Positions 25,002 through 34,818 are shown, counted from the stretch's first letter. The stretch is 64,000 nt of DNA from CATQGW01 sp965262235 (GCA_965262235.1 OZ253504.1:1364001-1428000), one strand, 5' to 3'. A program made the numbers and translations. Notes: a model not told the origin generated them from the sequence alone.

Positions 25002-26810
25002 CTACGTCGCTTCGAAGTAGATGTCCCGCATCCGAAGGTTGCCTACCAGGGTTTGCGAGACACCCTTCACGCTGGAGTGTGCGGCCCAAACCTCGGAATA
25101 CGTGCAAATCGGGGCGACCCAGGGTTCTCGATCGAGGATTCTGTTGAATTCGTCCATCAGCGCCTGCCGTTTGGCTGGGCTGTCGGCGGTTGCCCAGCCG
25201 TCGATCATCGCCTGATACTCCGGCGTATCGTAGGCGCAGGAGTTGGGAAGCCGCATCTGGAAGTTCATCACCGGCAGCGTCTGGGGGTGCAGCGCGAAGA
25301 ACGAGTAAGTGATGATATAGAGCTCGTGTTCGGCCGCCAGGAAGCTGTTGAACCAGGTGGGAAAGTCCATCGACTCCGGCTCGACGTTGATCCCCGCCTG
25401 GGCCGCGTCCTGCTGGATGATCTGGGCCATCTGAAGCGCATGCGGCCAGGCGCCAAGGCAGGCGATTTTGAGGGTAGGCGTACCGTCCGGGTAGCCGGCT
25501 TCGCTGATCAGTTGCCTGGCCTCATCGAGGTCGAAGTAGTCGCGGTCCAGCGATGCGTCGTAGGCCGGCGAGTAACTCGGCCAGACGACGTTCCTCGGCT
25601 CCGACACGTTCTCAAACACCTCGGCCGCGATGCGCTCGCGGTCGATCACCCGGTACAGGGCGCGGCGCACCTTCGGGTCGTCCAATACCGGGTGCCCGCC
25701 GCCGCGCCCGGTCCCGACCATACCCATCACGTAAAGGGTGGCGTTGGGCGGCGTCCGCTGAACCTGGAACTCGGCGTCCTCGACAAAATTCTGGTACCAC
25801 CCCGAAGGTATTCCGAAGGCCATGTCGAGCTCGCCGGCACGCAACGCCAGCGTCATTGACTCTCCGTCCTGGAAATTGTTCCATTCCATCCTGTCCAACG
25901 CCGCCGGGTCGTAGTAGTTCTCAAAGCGGTTGGCGCTGGACTGCACGCCCGGCTCGTAGGCGTCCGAATCGAACTGGTAGGGGCCGCTGGCATTGACCTC
26001 GGTCCACCCTTCAATACCGCCGATGGTGTCCGCATCGTGAATATTGGCGTATTGAAATACGTCAAAGATCGCCTCGCCCGGCCAGGCCAGATCAAACTGC
26101 AGCGTCGTCTCGTCGATCGCTGCGACGCTGTTGACGTACTTGGCATAGAGGGACTTGACCTGGTTGTTCCTCACATCCTCGTCATCCATTCGTTCGAGGC
26201 TCTTCACTACTTCCTCTGCCGTGAGCGGCTTGCCGTCGTGAAACTCCAGGCCAGGCCGCAGGTTCACCGTCAACATCGTCTGATCGTCGTTGAACTCCCA
26301 GCTCTCCGCCAGGTGAGGCTCCGGCGTCAGACCGTCGCTGCCGTACACCGTCAGGGTGTCCCACATGGACGGGCCGTAGACACCCTCAGAAGCGTACGGC
26401 AAGCCGTAGGTCGGCAGGAGGTCACCGACGATACCGAACCGCAGTGTGCCGCCGCGTGGAGGCTCGGGATCAGCCGTGGCCGCGGCAACCTGTTGCTGCT
26501 CTTGCTGCTGTTGAGCGGCCGGCTGTTCCTGTTGCTGCTGTTCCTGTTGCTGGGCGACGGCCTGCTGTTGCTGTTGCTGCATGGCCTGCTGTTGCTGCTC
26601 GGCCTGCTGTTGCTGCTGAGCCTGCTGCATCGCCTGTTGCTGCTGTTGCTGCTGTTCGGCGACCGCCTGCGGCTGGGCATCGTCGTCGTCGTCGCCACAG
26701 CCGACGAGGGCCAGTCCCGCCGCCCCAACGCCGGCCCGGGCGCTTGCTCGGAGCACGCTCCTGCGGCTCAGCCGTTGACTGCGAATGCTACTCCAGTGGT
26801 TGTCGCTCAT
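25002..26810 (-). CDS. Tat-exported lipoprotein SBP with long Gln-rich linker
   Basis: A 602-residue SBP_bac_5 protein. Twin-arginine motif LSRRSVLR, lipobox LVGC with Cys38, then a five-Asp run and a glutamine-rich linker from about 46 to 108 broken by Ala, Met and Glu. The binding domain starts at GGTLRFGIVGDLLPTYGLPY. ATG 26810 gives MSDNHW, matching the paralogues. Upstream is a TTGACA-N18-TACCCT promoter. The downstream B-C pair expected from the other units is gone; only a dppC fragment remains, so this binding protein must use another unit's permease or be orphaned. Confidence 0.93.
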   Translation of the reverse strand: MSDNHWSSIRSQRLSRRSVLRASARAGVGAAGLALVGCGDDDDDAQPQAVAEQQQQQQQAMQQAQQQQQAEQQQQAMQQQQQQAVAQQQEQQQQEQPAAQQQQEQQQVAAATADPEPPRGGTLRFGIVGDLLPTYGLPYASEGVYGPSMWDTLTVYGSDGLTPEPHLAESWEFNDDQTMLTVNLRPGLEFHDGKPLTAEEVVKSLERMDDEDVRNNQVKSLYAKYVNSVAAIDETTLQFDLAWPGEAIFDVFQYANIHDADTIGGIEGWTEVNASGPYQFDSDAYEPGVQSSANRFENYYDPAALDRMEWNNFQDGESMTLALRAGELDMAFGIPSGWYQNFVEDAEFQVQRTPPNATLYVMGMVGTGRGGGHPVLDDPKVRRALYRVIDRERIAAEVFENVSEPRNVVWPSYSPAYDASLDRDYFDLDEARQLISEAGYPDGTPTLKIACLGAWPHALQMAQIIQQDAAQAGINVEPESMDFPTWFNSFLAAEHELYIITYSFFALHPQTLPVMNFQMRLPNSCAYDTPEYQAMIDGWATADSPAKRQALMDEFNRILDREPWVAPICTYSEVWAAHSSVKGVSQTLVGNLRMRDIYFEAT

Positions 26811-26873
26811 GGTCGGTACCCGCTTTCACTTGCAAATCGGCCAAGCGAGGCCGCATTGCAAGAATTAGCCCGG

Positions 26874-26903
26874 AGGGTAGCTATCTATAGGTCGGCTTGT
26901 CAA
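26874..26903 (-). promoter_or_regulatory. Promoter for the SBP gene at 25002-26810
   Basis: Minus-strand TTGACA (26898-26903), an 18-bp spacer and TACCCT (26874-26879), about 63 bp before the SBP start. The consensus -35 and the same N18 spacing at three other sites in the window support it. Confidence 0.65.
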
Positions 26904-27000
26904 TCGTCCGTCAGCCGGCAGCCACGAAGACCCACAGGACGGCGCAGCGAGAACATTGTTACGGCCATGACGTGCCTTCGGCACGCAATTTGCTCTTACG

Positions 27001-27921
27001 CTATCGATGTCGGCGATGCGGATCGATCGCTTCAACCACTGAGTCGGCCAGGAAGTTGAGCGAGAGCAGGATCAGCGACAGCCCCAGTGTGGGGAAGAGC
27101 ACGAACCACCAGGCGCCGGCGCTCAACAGCCGGCCCCGGCCATCGGAGAGGATGATCCCGAGCGTCGCCGTGGGTGGCGAAGCGCCGAGGCCGAGGAAGC
27201 TGAGTGTCGCCTCGGCGATCACGGCGAACGCCATCGCCAGGGCAGCCTGCACCAGCAGCGGTGGCAACGCATTGGTCGCGATGTGCCGCCCGATGATCCG
27301 AGGCGGCGACGCCCCCAGGCAACGCGCGGCGAGGACGTAGTCGCGCTCCTTCTCGGTCAAGAGCTGCGCCCTTGCAATCCTCGCAAAGACGGGGATGTTT
27401 GCGATCCCCAGCGCCAATGCGACCTGTGACGTGCCGGTGCCGAGAATCGCCAGCACCGCGATTCCGAGCAGCAGGAACGGGAACGCGAGCATCGTATCGA
27501 CGAGGCGCATCAACACAGCTTCAAGCCAGCCGCCCGCGTAACCGGCCGTGAATCCGACGATGGTTCCCACCAAGCCGCCGCCAAGCACACTCACGACCGA
27601 CACGTAGAGCGAGATCCTGAGACCGAACAGAATCCGGCTAAAGATGTCACGGGACAGGTCGTCGGTGCCGAACCAGTGCTCGCCCGACGGCGCCAGGAGA
27701 CGCGCGCCGCGAATCTGCTCCGCTTCTCCGTATGGGGCCAACACATCGGCAAAGATCGCGAGGAAGATCAGTCCGCCGAAGACGACTACGCCGATCGCGC
27801 CTTGCGGATTCGTGACGGTCCGATAGCAGGCGTCGACGGTCAGCGACTCGTCGCGCATGCGCCGCAACCAACCCCGGTCGATGGGCGGGGCGTACTGGGA
27901 CTCGGACTGCAACCGCGCCAT
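27001..27921 (-). CDS. Peptide/nickel-type ABC transporter permease, DppC-like (unit 2)
   Basis: A 306-residue OppC/DppC-family inner-membrane permease. N-terminal helix GVVVFGGLIFLAIFADVLAPYG, then the HWFGTDDLSRDIFSR motif, EAA loop LGASPPRIIGRHI, and DPHRRHR at the end. ATG 27921 follows the dppB stop by 2 nt. It is the closest relative of the unit-1 DppC, and its 3' part is the probable source of the fragment at 24.7 kb. It partners with the DppB just upstream; ATPase unknown. Confidence 0.93.
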   Translation of the reverse strand: MARLQSESQYAPPIDRGWLRRMRDESLTVDACYRTVTNPQGAIGVVVFGGLIFLAIFADVLAPYGEAEQIRGARLLAPSGEHWFGTDDLSRDIFSRILFGLRISLYVSVVSVLGGGLVGTIVGFTAGYAGGWLEAVLMRLVDTMLAFPFLLLGIAVLAILGTGTSQVALALGIANIPVFARIARAQLLTEKERDYVLAARCLGASPPRIIGRHIATNALPPLLVQAALAMAFAVIAEATLSFLGLGASPPTATLGIILSDGRGRLLSAGAWWFVLFPTLGLSLILLSLNFLADSVVEAIDPHRRHR

Positions 27922-27923
27922 AC

Positions 27924-28880
27924 TCAGCTCGCCAATCCAGAGACCCGGATCCGCGGATCGAGATAGCCATAGGTGATGTCCGCGAGCGTGTTCGCGGCCA
28001 CGAAGACGAACACCAGGATCGCCAGCATTGCCTGGATCAACAGGTAGTCGCGGCCGTTGATCGCATCAATGATCAGCACGCCGAATCCGGGCCGCGTGAA
28101 GACGATTTCGACCACGATCGCGCCGGCCAGCAGGTTGCCGATCTGCAGCGCGGCGATGGTCACGATCGGAATCAACGCATTGCGCAGCGCGTGACGAATC
28201 ACCACCGTGCTGGTCCGCAGCCCTTTGGCACGCGCGGTACGGACGTAGTCCTGCGCCAGGGCCTCGGCGACCGACGTGCGCACGAAGCGCGCAAGCACCG
28301 CCGCGATCACCGAGCCGGTCGCAATCATCGGCAGCACCAGTCGGTGCAGGCCCTGGATCGGATCCTCAAACACGTTGACCCGTCCGGAGACGGGGAACAG
28401 GTCCAACTCGACCGCGAAAATCCAGAGCAACAGGATCCCGAGCACAAAGTTGGGGATGCCGAGCGTGAAGATGTTGAACACGCTGGCGCCGTAGTCGGGC
28501 GCTTTCTTGGCCCACAGCGCCGCGGCCACACCCAGCGGCAGTCCGATGACGAGCGCCCAGAGGTAGGCCGCGATCGCCAGCTCGATCGTCGGCGGGAGCG
28601 ATTGCACGATCAGGTCGCGGACCGGCACGCGTTTGGTGAACGAATTGCCGAAGTCAAGCAGGACGACCCCGCCGATCCAGTTCCCGTACTGCGCCAGGAT
28701 GGGCTCGTTGAGACCCAACTGCTCGCGAATCCGTCCGACGTCTTCAGGGGTAGCATCCTCCCCAGCGAGCTGCTGCGCCGGGTCGCCCGGGATCAGCCGG
28801 ATCATCAGGAAGATCACAATGCTCGCCAGGAAGACGACCAGCAGACCTTCCAGGAAGCGGCGGACCAAGTATCGTCCCAC
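27924..28880 (-). CDS. Peptide/nickel-type ABC transporter permease, DppB-like (unit 2)
   Basis: A 318-residue OppB/DppB-family permease with GRYLVRRFLEGLLVVFLASIVIFL, IRLIPGDPAQ, six helices and the EAA loop around DYVRTARAKGLRTSTV. GTG 28880 is chosen by alignment with the unit-1 DppB, although TTG 28886 is possible. It lies 85 bp after the SBP at 28966-30789, its likely partner, and is coupled to dppC. Confidence 0.93.
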   Translation of the reverse strand: MGRYLVRRFLEGLLVVFLASIVIFLMIRLIPGDPAQQLAGEDATPEDVGRIREQLGLNEPILAQYGNWIGGVVLLDFGNSFTKRVPVRDLIVQSLPPTIELAIAAYLWALVIGLPLGVAAALWAKKAPDYGASVFNIFTLGIPNFVLGILLLWIFAVELDLFPVSGRVNVFEDPIQGLHRLVLPMIATGSVIAAVLARFVRTSVAEALAQDYVRTARAKGLRTSTVVIRHALRNALIPIVTIAALQIGNLLAGAIVVEIVFTRPGFGVLIIDAINGRDYLLIQAMLAILVFVFVAANTLADITYGYLDPRIRVSGLAS

Positions 28881-28965
28881 GCTCAACCGCCTGCTCTGTG
28901 CGCTCGCCCGTTCCGCTTACCTGATGCGCGTGCGCCGTCCGCCACCGCGCCCGGTTGTTCAGAGA

Positions 28966-30789
28966 CTATGTCGCGTCGAAGTAGACGTCCTGCAGCCGCG
29001 GGCGGCCCGTCACGTCGTCCCAGAACCCCTTCACACTCGAGTGTGATGCCCAGATCGTGACCGTGGTGCAGATCGGGGCGACCCAGGGTTCCTCATCGAG
29101 AATTCTATTGAATTCGTCGAGCAGCGCTTGCCGCTTGGCCTCGCTGTCGGCGGTGGGCCAGCCGTCAATCATCGCCTGGTACTCCGGCGTCTCGTAGGCG
29201 CAGGAGTTGGGGATCCGCATCTGGAAGTTCATGACGGGCAGCGACTGCGGATGCATCGCGTAGAACGAGTAGAGCGCCATGTAGAGCCCCTCGTGCGTGC
29301 CCGACAGGAAGCGGTCCAGCCAGGTTGAGAACTCCATCGCCTCCGGCTCGACGTTGATCCCCGCCTGCGCCGCGTCCTGCTGGACGATCTGCGCCATACC
29401 AAGCGCTTCCTGCTGAAAGCCAATGCAGGCGATCTTGAAGGTGGGCGTACCGTCCGGGTAGCCGGCTTCGGTGATCAGTTGTCTGGCCTCATCGAGGTCG
29501 AAGTAGTCACGGTCCAGCGACTCGTCGTAGGCGGGCGAGAACGACGGCCAGATCACGTTCTTCTCCTCGGACAGGCCCTCGAACAGCTCGGCCGTGATCC
29601 GCTTGCGGTCGATCACCCGGTACAGCGCGCGGCGCACCTTCGGGTCGTCCATCGCCGCGTGCCCGCCGCCGCGGCCCGTCCCGACCATTCCCATGACCCA
29701 GAGCAAGCTGGTCGGCGGGGCCGGCGCGACGTCGAAGTCGTCGTCCTCGGCAAAGCTCGCGTACCACGACTTGGGCAGGTCGTAGACCATATCGAGCTCG
29801 CCGCCGCGCAGCGCCAGCGTCATCGCCTCCACGTCCTGGAAAGAGTACCACTCGATCTCGTCCAGCGCCGCCGGGTCGTAGTAGTTCTCGAAGCGCTCGC
29901 CGCGAGCGTACACACCGGCCTGGTACGCGTCGGTATCGAACTTGAAGGCGCCGCTGGCGTTGACTTGGGTGTAGCCCTCGAGCCCGGGGATCGCGTCCGC
30001 ATCGTGGATATTCGCAAAGTGCAGCGCGTCGAAGATCGCGTCGCCCGGCCAGGCCAGATCGAACTGCAGCGTCGTCGTGTCGATCGCCGTGACTTCGTTC
30101 ACGTACTTGTTATAGATGCTCTTGACCTGGCTGTTCGCCACATCCTCGTCGTCCATCCGCTCGAGGCTCTTCTTGACCTCCTCCGCCGTCATCGGCTTGC
30201 CGTCGTGAAACTCCAGCCCCGGCCGCAGCTTCATCTGCAGCATCGTCTGGTCTCCGTTGAACTCCCAGCTCTCGGCCAGGTGCGGCTCCGGCGTCAAACC
30301 ATCGGCGCCGTACTTCGTCAGGCTGTCCCAAATCGCCGGGCCGAAGGCGATGTCGCCCGCGTAGGGACCGCCGTAGTTCGCCGGCGAGAACGCGATGCCG
30401 AGCCGCAGCGTGCCGCCGCGCGGGGGCTCGCTCGACTCCGTCGCCGCGACGGCCTGTTGCTGCTGTTGCTGCTGGACCTGCTGTTGGGCGACCTGTTGCT
30501 GCTGCTGCGCCTGCTGCTGCTGTTGGGCAACCGCCTGCTGCTGCTGTTGTTGGACCTGCTGTTGGGCGACCGCCTGCTGCTGCTGTTGCTGCTGGGCCTG
30601 CTGTTGTTGCTGCTGCTGCTGGGCCTGCTGCTCGGCGACCACCTGCTGCTGCTGCTGATCGTCGTCGTCGTCACCGCAGCCCACCAGGGCGAGTCCCGCT
30701 GCGCCGACGCCGGCGCGCGCGCTTGCGTTCAGCAGTCCTCGGCGGCTCAGCCGCTGCTTGCGAATTTGGTCCCAGTATTTGTTGCTCAT
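28966..30789 (-). CDS. Tat-exported lipoprotein SBP with the longest Gln-rich linker
   Basis: A 607-residue SBP_bac_5 protein. LSRRGLLN Tat motif, lipobox Cys38 in LVGC, acidic GDDDD, then about 72 residues (45-116) made almost only of Gln with Ala and Val. Runs reach eight Gln, encoded by mixed CAG and CAA. The binding domain starts near GGTLRLGIAFSPANYGGPY. ATG 30789 (MSNKYW) fits the paralogues; the in-frame GTG 30801 is an alternative. Together with dppB and dppC downstream it forms the most intact SBP-B-C unit. Its 3' end was copied into the fragment at 24.2 kb. Confidence 0.93.
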   Translation of the reverse strand: MSNKYWDQIRKQRLSRRGLLNASARAGVGAAGLALVGCGDDDDDQQQQQVVAEQQAQQQQQQQQAQQQQQQQAVAQQQVQQQQQQAVAQQQQQAQQQQQVAQQQVQQQQQQQAVAATESSEPPRGGTLRLGIAFSPANYGGPYAGDIAFGPAIWDSLTKYGADGLTPEPHLAESWEFNGDQTMLQMKLRPGLEFHDGKPMTAEEVKKSLERMDDEDVANSQVKSIYNKYVNEVTAIDTTTLQFDLAWPGDAIFDALHFANIHDADAIPGLEGYTQVNASGAFKFDTDAYQAGVYARGERFENYYDPAALDEIEWYSFQDVEAMTLALRGGELDMVYDLPKSWYASFAEDDDFDVAPAPPTSLLWVMGMVGTGRGGGHAAMDDPKVRRALYRVIDRKRITAELFEGLSEEKNVIWPSFSPAYDESLDRDYFDLDEARQLITEAGYPDGTPTFKIACIGFQQEALGMAQIVQQDAAQAGINVEPEAMEFSTWLDRFLSGTHEGLYMALYSFYAMHPQSLPVMNFQMRIPNSCAYETPEYQAMIDGWPTADSEAKRQALLDEFNRILDEEPWVAPICTTVTIWASHSSVKGFWDDVTGRPRLQDVYFDAT

Positions 30790-30859
30790 GGCGAGCCTCA
30801 CCCCTTAGTTGTGAATTTCCGATGCACGGTCGCGCCGAAGGTAGCAGGACCCGACGCGC

Positions 30860-31759
30860 CTAGCGGAGGTTTCTGAGCCTGGGATCGAGGGTGTCGCGCA
30901 GCCAGTCGCCCATCAGGTTGCCGGTCAGTGAGACCAACAGGATTGCGATCCCCGGGATCCAGATCGGCCACCAGGCGATTGTCATGAAGTTGCGGCCCTC
31001 GGAGATCATTGCGCCCCACGAGGGGGTGCCCGGCGCCACGCCGATGTTCAGGAAGCTGAGGCTTGCCTCGATCAGGATCACCGAAGGCACCTCAAGGGTG
31101 GCCATGATCACGATCGTGTTGAGCAGGTTCGGGACGATGTGGCGGAAGAGCAGCCGCACGTCGCTGGCGCCGCTCGATTGCGCGGCGATGATGAACTCCT
31201 GCTCACGCAGCGAGAGCACATCGGCGCGCACGAGCCGCGCGTAGCTGGACCAGGTGAAGACGATGATGATGATGATCACATTGCGCAGACTGGCTCCGAA
31301 GACCACCGCGATCAGCAGCGCGAAGAGGATCGCGGGCATCGCCAGCTGAATGTCGACCAGGCGCATCAGCACCTTGTCCCACCAGCCCGAGCGCCAGCCG
31401 GCGATCAGGCCGGTCATCGTGCCGATCAGCGCCGAGGCGGGGATGCAGATCGCGACCACCAGGAGCGAGACACGCGCGCCGTACATCACGCGGCTGAGGA
31501 TGTCGCGGCCGAGGTTGTCGGTGCCGAACGGATGCGCCCAGCTGCCGCCCTCCTGCACGACGGGCGGGAGCAGCCGCTCAACCAGCACGATCTTCTCGGG
31601 GTCGTAGGCGGAGAGCAGGCCGGCGAAGGCGCCACTGACCAAGAACAGGATGAGAATGATCGCCGACGGGGTGAGCAGCAGCGCGCGCTGCCAAGACACG
31701 CTCCCACCCGTACCGCGCTCGGCGAAGATCGGCTCCTGGGCGACATCCTGCGCCGACAT
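30860..31759 (-). CDS. Peptide/nickel-type ABC transporter permease, DppC-like (unit 3)
   Basis: A 299-residue OppC/DppC-family permease of a subtype distinct from units 1 and 2. The first helix is LLLTPSAIILILFLVSGAFAGLL, followed by HPFGTDNLGRDILSR, an EAA loop at SGASDVRLLFRHIVPN and the ending DPRLRNLR. Its ATG overlaps the dppB stop by 1 nt (TGATG), so translation is coupled. It probably works with the DppB of unit 3 and either or both of the SBPs at 32.7 and 34.8 kb. Confidence 0.93.
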   Translation of the reverse strand: MSAQDVAQEPIFAERGTGGSVSWQRALLLTPSAIILILFLVSGAFAGLLSAYDPEKIVLVERLLPPVVQEGGSWAHPFGTDNLGRDILSRVMYGARVSLLVVAICIPASALIGTMTGLIAGWRSGWWDKVLMRLVDIQLAMPAILFALLIAVVFGASLRNVIIIIIVFTWSSYARLVRADVLSLREQEFIIAAQSSGASDVRLLFRHIVPNLLNTIVIMATLEVPSVILIEASLSFLNIGVAPGTPSWGAMISEGRNFMTIAWWPIWIPGIAILLVSLTGNLMGDWLRDTLDPRLRNLR

Positions 31760-32697
31760 CAGCTCCCTCCAGCCCGGATGCGCGGATCGATGATCGGGTA
31801 GGAGAGATCGACCAGGATGTTGGCGACCACGATCGAGCCGGAGATCACAAGGATGCCGGCCAGCATGACGGGGAAATCGCCGACCGTGATCGAGTGCAGC
31901 ATCAGCCGACCGATGCCCGGCCAGGCGAAGACCTGCTCGACAATCACCGAGCCGGCGATCACCCGGCCGACCTGGATGCCGAGGATCGTGGCGACCGGCA
32001 GGAGCGCGTGGCGCAGGGCGTGACGCATGATGACCGTGCCTTCACGCAGCCCTTTGGCCCGCGCGGTGCGCACGAAGTCGGTGCCCATCACATCGATCAT
32101 CCCCGAGCGCGTCAGCCGCATCGCCGCCGCCGAGGTGAGCAGCCCCAGCGTGACGGTGGGCAGGATGATGTGTTTGAATCCTCCGCTGCCGCCGGTCGGC
32201 AGCCAGCCGAGCTGCACGGCGAAGAAGAAGATGAATATCAAGCCCAGCCAGAAGTTCGGCGTGGCCTGACCCAGCACCGCCAGGAGGCGCGCGAACCAGT
32301 CGGTCGGCGAGGCGCGGCGGAGCGCCGCGACGACCCCCAGCGGCAGACCCAGCACGAGCGAGAAGATCATCGCCGCGACGCCCAGCTCGAGCGTCTTCAC
32401 GGATCGATTGCCGACCTCGCCCAGTGCCGGACGGTCGCTGATGAACGAGTTGCCGAGGTCGAGCTGGACCGCGTCAATCAGGAACCTGCCGTACTGCTCG
32501 GCCAGCGGCCCGGTGAGCCCCAGCTGCTCGCGCAGAAGCTGTTTCTCTTCCGCGGTGGTTTCATCGGTCGTGAGGTATTCAACCGGGTCGCGGGCACCGC
32601 GCGATACGAGGAACACGATCGAGACGACCAGGAAGACGACAAGCAGCCCCTGGAGGATGCGCGAGACGAGGATCGTCCATAAGTTGGAGCCGCCCAT
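31759..32697 (-). CDS. Peptide/nickel-type ABC transporter permease, DppB-like (unit 3)
   Basis: A 312-residue OppB/DppB-family permease. It begins MGGSNLWTILVSRILQGLL, has an unusual FLVSRGARDPVEYL in place of the common IRLIPGDP, and carries the EAA loop near DFVRTARAKGLREGTV. ATG 32697 lies 31 bp after the SBP stop. The same MGGSNL start survives in the deletion scar at 34750-34818, showing that a second copy of this gene once stood between the two SBPs. Confidence 0.93.
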   Translation of the reverse strand: MGGSNLWTILVSRILQGLLVVFLVVSIVFLVSRGARDPVEYLTTDETTAEEKQLLREQLGLTGPLAEQYGRFLIDAVQLDLGNSFISDRPALGEVGNRSVKTLELGVAAMIFSLVLGLPLGVVAALRRASPTDWFARLLAVLGQATPNFWLGLIFIFFFAVQLGWLPTGGSGGFKHIILPTVTLGLLTSAAAMRLTRSGMIDVMGTDFVRTARAKGLREGTVIMRHALRHALLPVATILGIQVGRVIAGSVIVEQVFAWPGIGRLMLHSITVGDFPVMLAGILVISGSIVVANILVDLSYPIIDPRIRAGGS

Positions 32698-32728
32698 GGA
32701 TCAGCCGTCCTGCAGCGCCAGCTCGGCG

Positions 32729-34600
32729 CTAGGTGACGAGCGGACGGATGCCCCAGAGGCCGCCGTAGTCGCGCGAGTTGCCGAACATGTCCCACTCAAG
32801 ATCGTCGCGCATCAGGCCGGTGCCCACGGTTTCGAACAGGAACAGCCAGGAGGCGTTGGTGTAGATCCGTTCGGCGAGCTTGTTGATCGCCACCACGCGC
32901 TTTTCCGGATCGAATTCCGTCGCCTGCGCGTCCACGAGATCCTGAATATCCGTTTCGGGGTACTCCGCGACCGACAGCGTGCCGCCGATCGCGACCTCCG
33001 CGGCGATCACCTGGAACGGGTCCGGCGACTGGTTGGTGAAGTAGTAGTGCAGCCCCGGCACATCGCGCTGGGCCATCCGCGCGCGGAAGTCGGGCAGCGG
33101 ATCGAGCTGCAGGTTGGTGCGGATGCCGACCACTTCGAGGTACTGCTGGACCGACAGCGCGACTTGGTCGGTGAGCGCGAAGAATCCGGCGGTGCCGTAG
33201 AAGTCCGACTCGAATCCCTCGCCGTATCCGGCCGCGTCCATCAGCGCCATCGACTTTTCGACGTCGTAGACCATCGTCAGCGGGCCCGACTGGGCGGGCT
33301 GCATGCCGCCGAGCTGGCGGGTGCCGATTCCGTAGGCACGCTGCTCGCGACCGGTGCCCAGCGCCGTGTAGATCGTGTCCACATCGACCGCGTGGTTCAT
33401 CGCCTGACGCACGCGCAGGTCGCGGTAGGGGTTGCTGCCATCTTCGAACATCGGCACGATCGTGTTGGGGAAGATCGTGTGCGGGCAACAGCCCGGGTCG
33501 AAGAGCACCTCGAAGCCGGGCTCGTCGATGAACTGCTGCACGAGCTCCCACTCCAGCGACGGGACGACATCTGCCTCGCCGGCCTGGATCGCCGCCAGGC
33601 GCGCGACCGGCTCGGGCCGCACGGACTGGACGACTTCCTTGACCCATGGGCGGTGCTTGCGGGTGAGGTTCTCGTAGCCGACCGGGTAGGCGTCGTTGCG
33701 GACGCTGCGAACCTCGATATCGGGCTCGAACGAGGTCAGCTCGAACGGTCCGCTGGCCAGACCTTCACGGTTGTAGGCTTCGTCACCAATCTCTTCGATC
33801 AAGTGCTTCGGCACGAGCGGCATCGTGGTGCCGATGCTGTTCGGCGCGGTGACCTCGGATTTCACCGGAATCCGCGCGGTCACGTCGTCGATCACGCTGA
33901 CCTCACCGTTGACCGATGCGACGATGTATGCGACCCCGCTCTCGTAGGTGCCGCTCTCGTTGTAGGCGGCGTTGCCAGCCGCCCGGTCGATTGAGAACTT
34001 GACATCCGCCGCTGTCAGCGGCGTGCCATCGTGCCAGGCGTGGCCGGGGTTGAGGTGCATCAGCACGGACGTGAAGTCCTCAATCCACTCGTAGTGCCCC
34101 ACCTGCGGCACGATCTCGCGCGTGACCAGGTCGTACTGCAGCAGCTGATCGAAGTGCAGTGGTCCGTTCCACTTGATGGTGTAGTTGCCCGGCCCCTGGA
34201 TATCGAGGCCGCCAACGGCGTTGGGCACCGCGATGGTCACGGTGCGCTCCCAATCGGTGTCGCCCTCGCGCGCCGCGGGGGCCGACTGCACGGCCTGTTG
34301 CTGCTCATCTTGCTGCTGCTGAGCTTGCGCCTGCTGGCTGTCGGCCTGCTGCGCCTGCTGCTCAGCGGCCGCCTGCTGTTGCTGTTGGTCGGCCTGTTGC
34401 GCCGCCGCCGGCTGGTCCTGCTGTTGCTGTTGCTGCTGCGCCCGGCTGACCGCCACCGGCTCATCCTGGTCATCGTCGTCACCACAGCCGACCAACGCCA
34501 GGCCGGCCGCGCCGACCCCCGCTCGACTCGAGGCGCGCAGCAGCGCTCGCCGACTCATTCGCGAACGTCGCATTCGCTGCCAGTAGTTCTGCTCACTCAT
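32729..34600 (-). CDS. Tat-exported lipoprotein SBP (tandem duplicate, downstream copy)
   Basis: A 623-residue SBP_bac_5 protein with MSRRALLRASSRAG Tat signal, lipobox Cys39, DDDDQDE acidic run and a Gln/Ala linker of about residues 55-110 with several Asp. The binding domain starts at WERTVTIAVPNAVGGLDIQG. By eye it is more than 80% identical to the SBP at 34849-36726, and about 120 bp of upstream sequence is also conserved. Likely partners are the unit-3 permeases immediately downstream. Confidence 0.93.
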   Translation of the reverse strand: MSEQNYWQRMRRSRMSRRALLRASSRAGVGAAGLALVGCGDDDDQDEPVAVSRAQQQQQQQDQPAAAQQADQQQQQAAAEQQAQQADSQQAQAQQQQDEQQQAVQSAPAAREGDTDWERTVTIAVPNAVGGLDIQGPGNYTIKWNGPLHFDQLLQYDLVTREIVPQVGHYEWIEDFTSVLMHLNPGHAWHDGTPLTAADVKFSIDRAAGNAAYNESGTYESGVAYIVASVNGEVSVIDDVTARIPVKSEVTAPNSIGTTMPLVPKHLIEEIGDEAYNREGLASGPFELTSFEPDIEVRSVRNDAYPVGYENLTRKHRPWVKEVVQSVRPEPVARLAAIQAGEADVVPSLEWELVQQFIDEPGFEVLFDPGCCPHTIFPNTIVPMFEDGSNPYRDLRVRQAMNHAVDVDTIYTALGTGREQRAYGIGTRQLGGMQPAQSGPLTMVYDVEKSMALMDAAGYGEGFESDFYGTAGFFALTDQVALSVQQYLEVVGIRTNLQLDPLPDFRARMAQRDVPGLHYYFTNQSPDPFQVIAAEVAIGGTLSVAEYPETDIQDLVDAQATEFDPEKRVVAINKLAERIYTNASWLFLFETVGTGLMRDDLEWDMFGNSRDYGGLWGIRPLVT

Positions 34601-34749
34601 TCGATCGCCCTCTCATGGATGGCATCGCGGTTGTCACGACCCACGGTGCGGTCTACGGATTGTCCGGCGAACCCGACTCGCTCAGTTCGCGGTTGGCCAA
34701 GTATGGCGATCTCAAACCGAATAATCAACGACGCTGCGGCCGCCCGCGA

Positions 34750-34818
34750 CTAGGTCAAGCCGCGTACCGCGAGCGTCATCGCCAGGCCCGAGAAGATGCT
34801 CAAGTTGGAGCCGCCCAT
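34750..34818 (-). pseudogene. In-frame dppB::dppC deletion scar (22 codons)
   Basis: The short frame reads MGGSNL, identical to the first six residues of the unit-3 DppB. SIFSGLAMTLAV follows, matching SIFPGVAMTLAV near the end of the unit-4 DppC, then RGLT and a stop, matching its last residues RGLS. A whole permease pair has been removed between the two tandem SBPs by at least two deletions, both keeping frame. It is probably not functional, though it remains an open frame in the same operon. Confidence 0.85.

Noticed and set aside
30460..30655. CTG/TTG-rich repeats as a CRISPR or VNTR locus
   Set aside because: Unit boundaries follow codons of the Gln-rich linker; no spacers and no cas genes.
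29479..30876. 465-codon plus-strand frame with a poly-Leu tail
   Set aside because: Antisense shadow of the Gln-linker SBP at 28966-30789; no ribosome-binding site and no family features.
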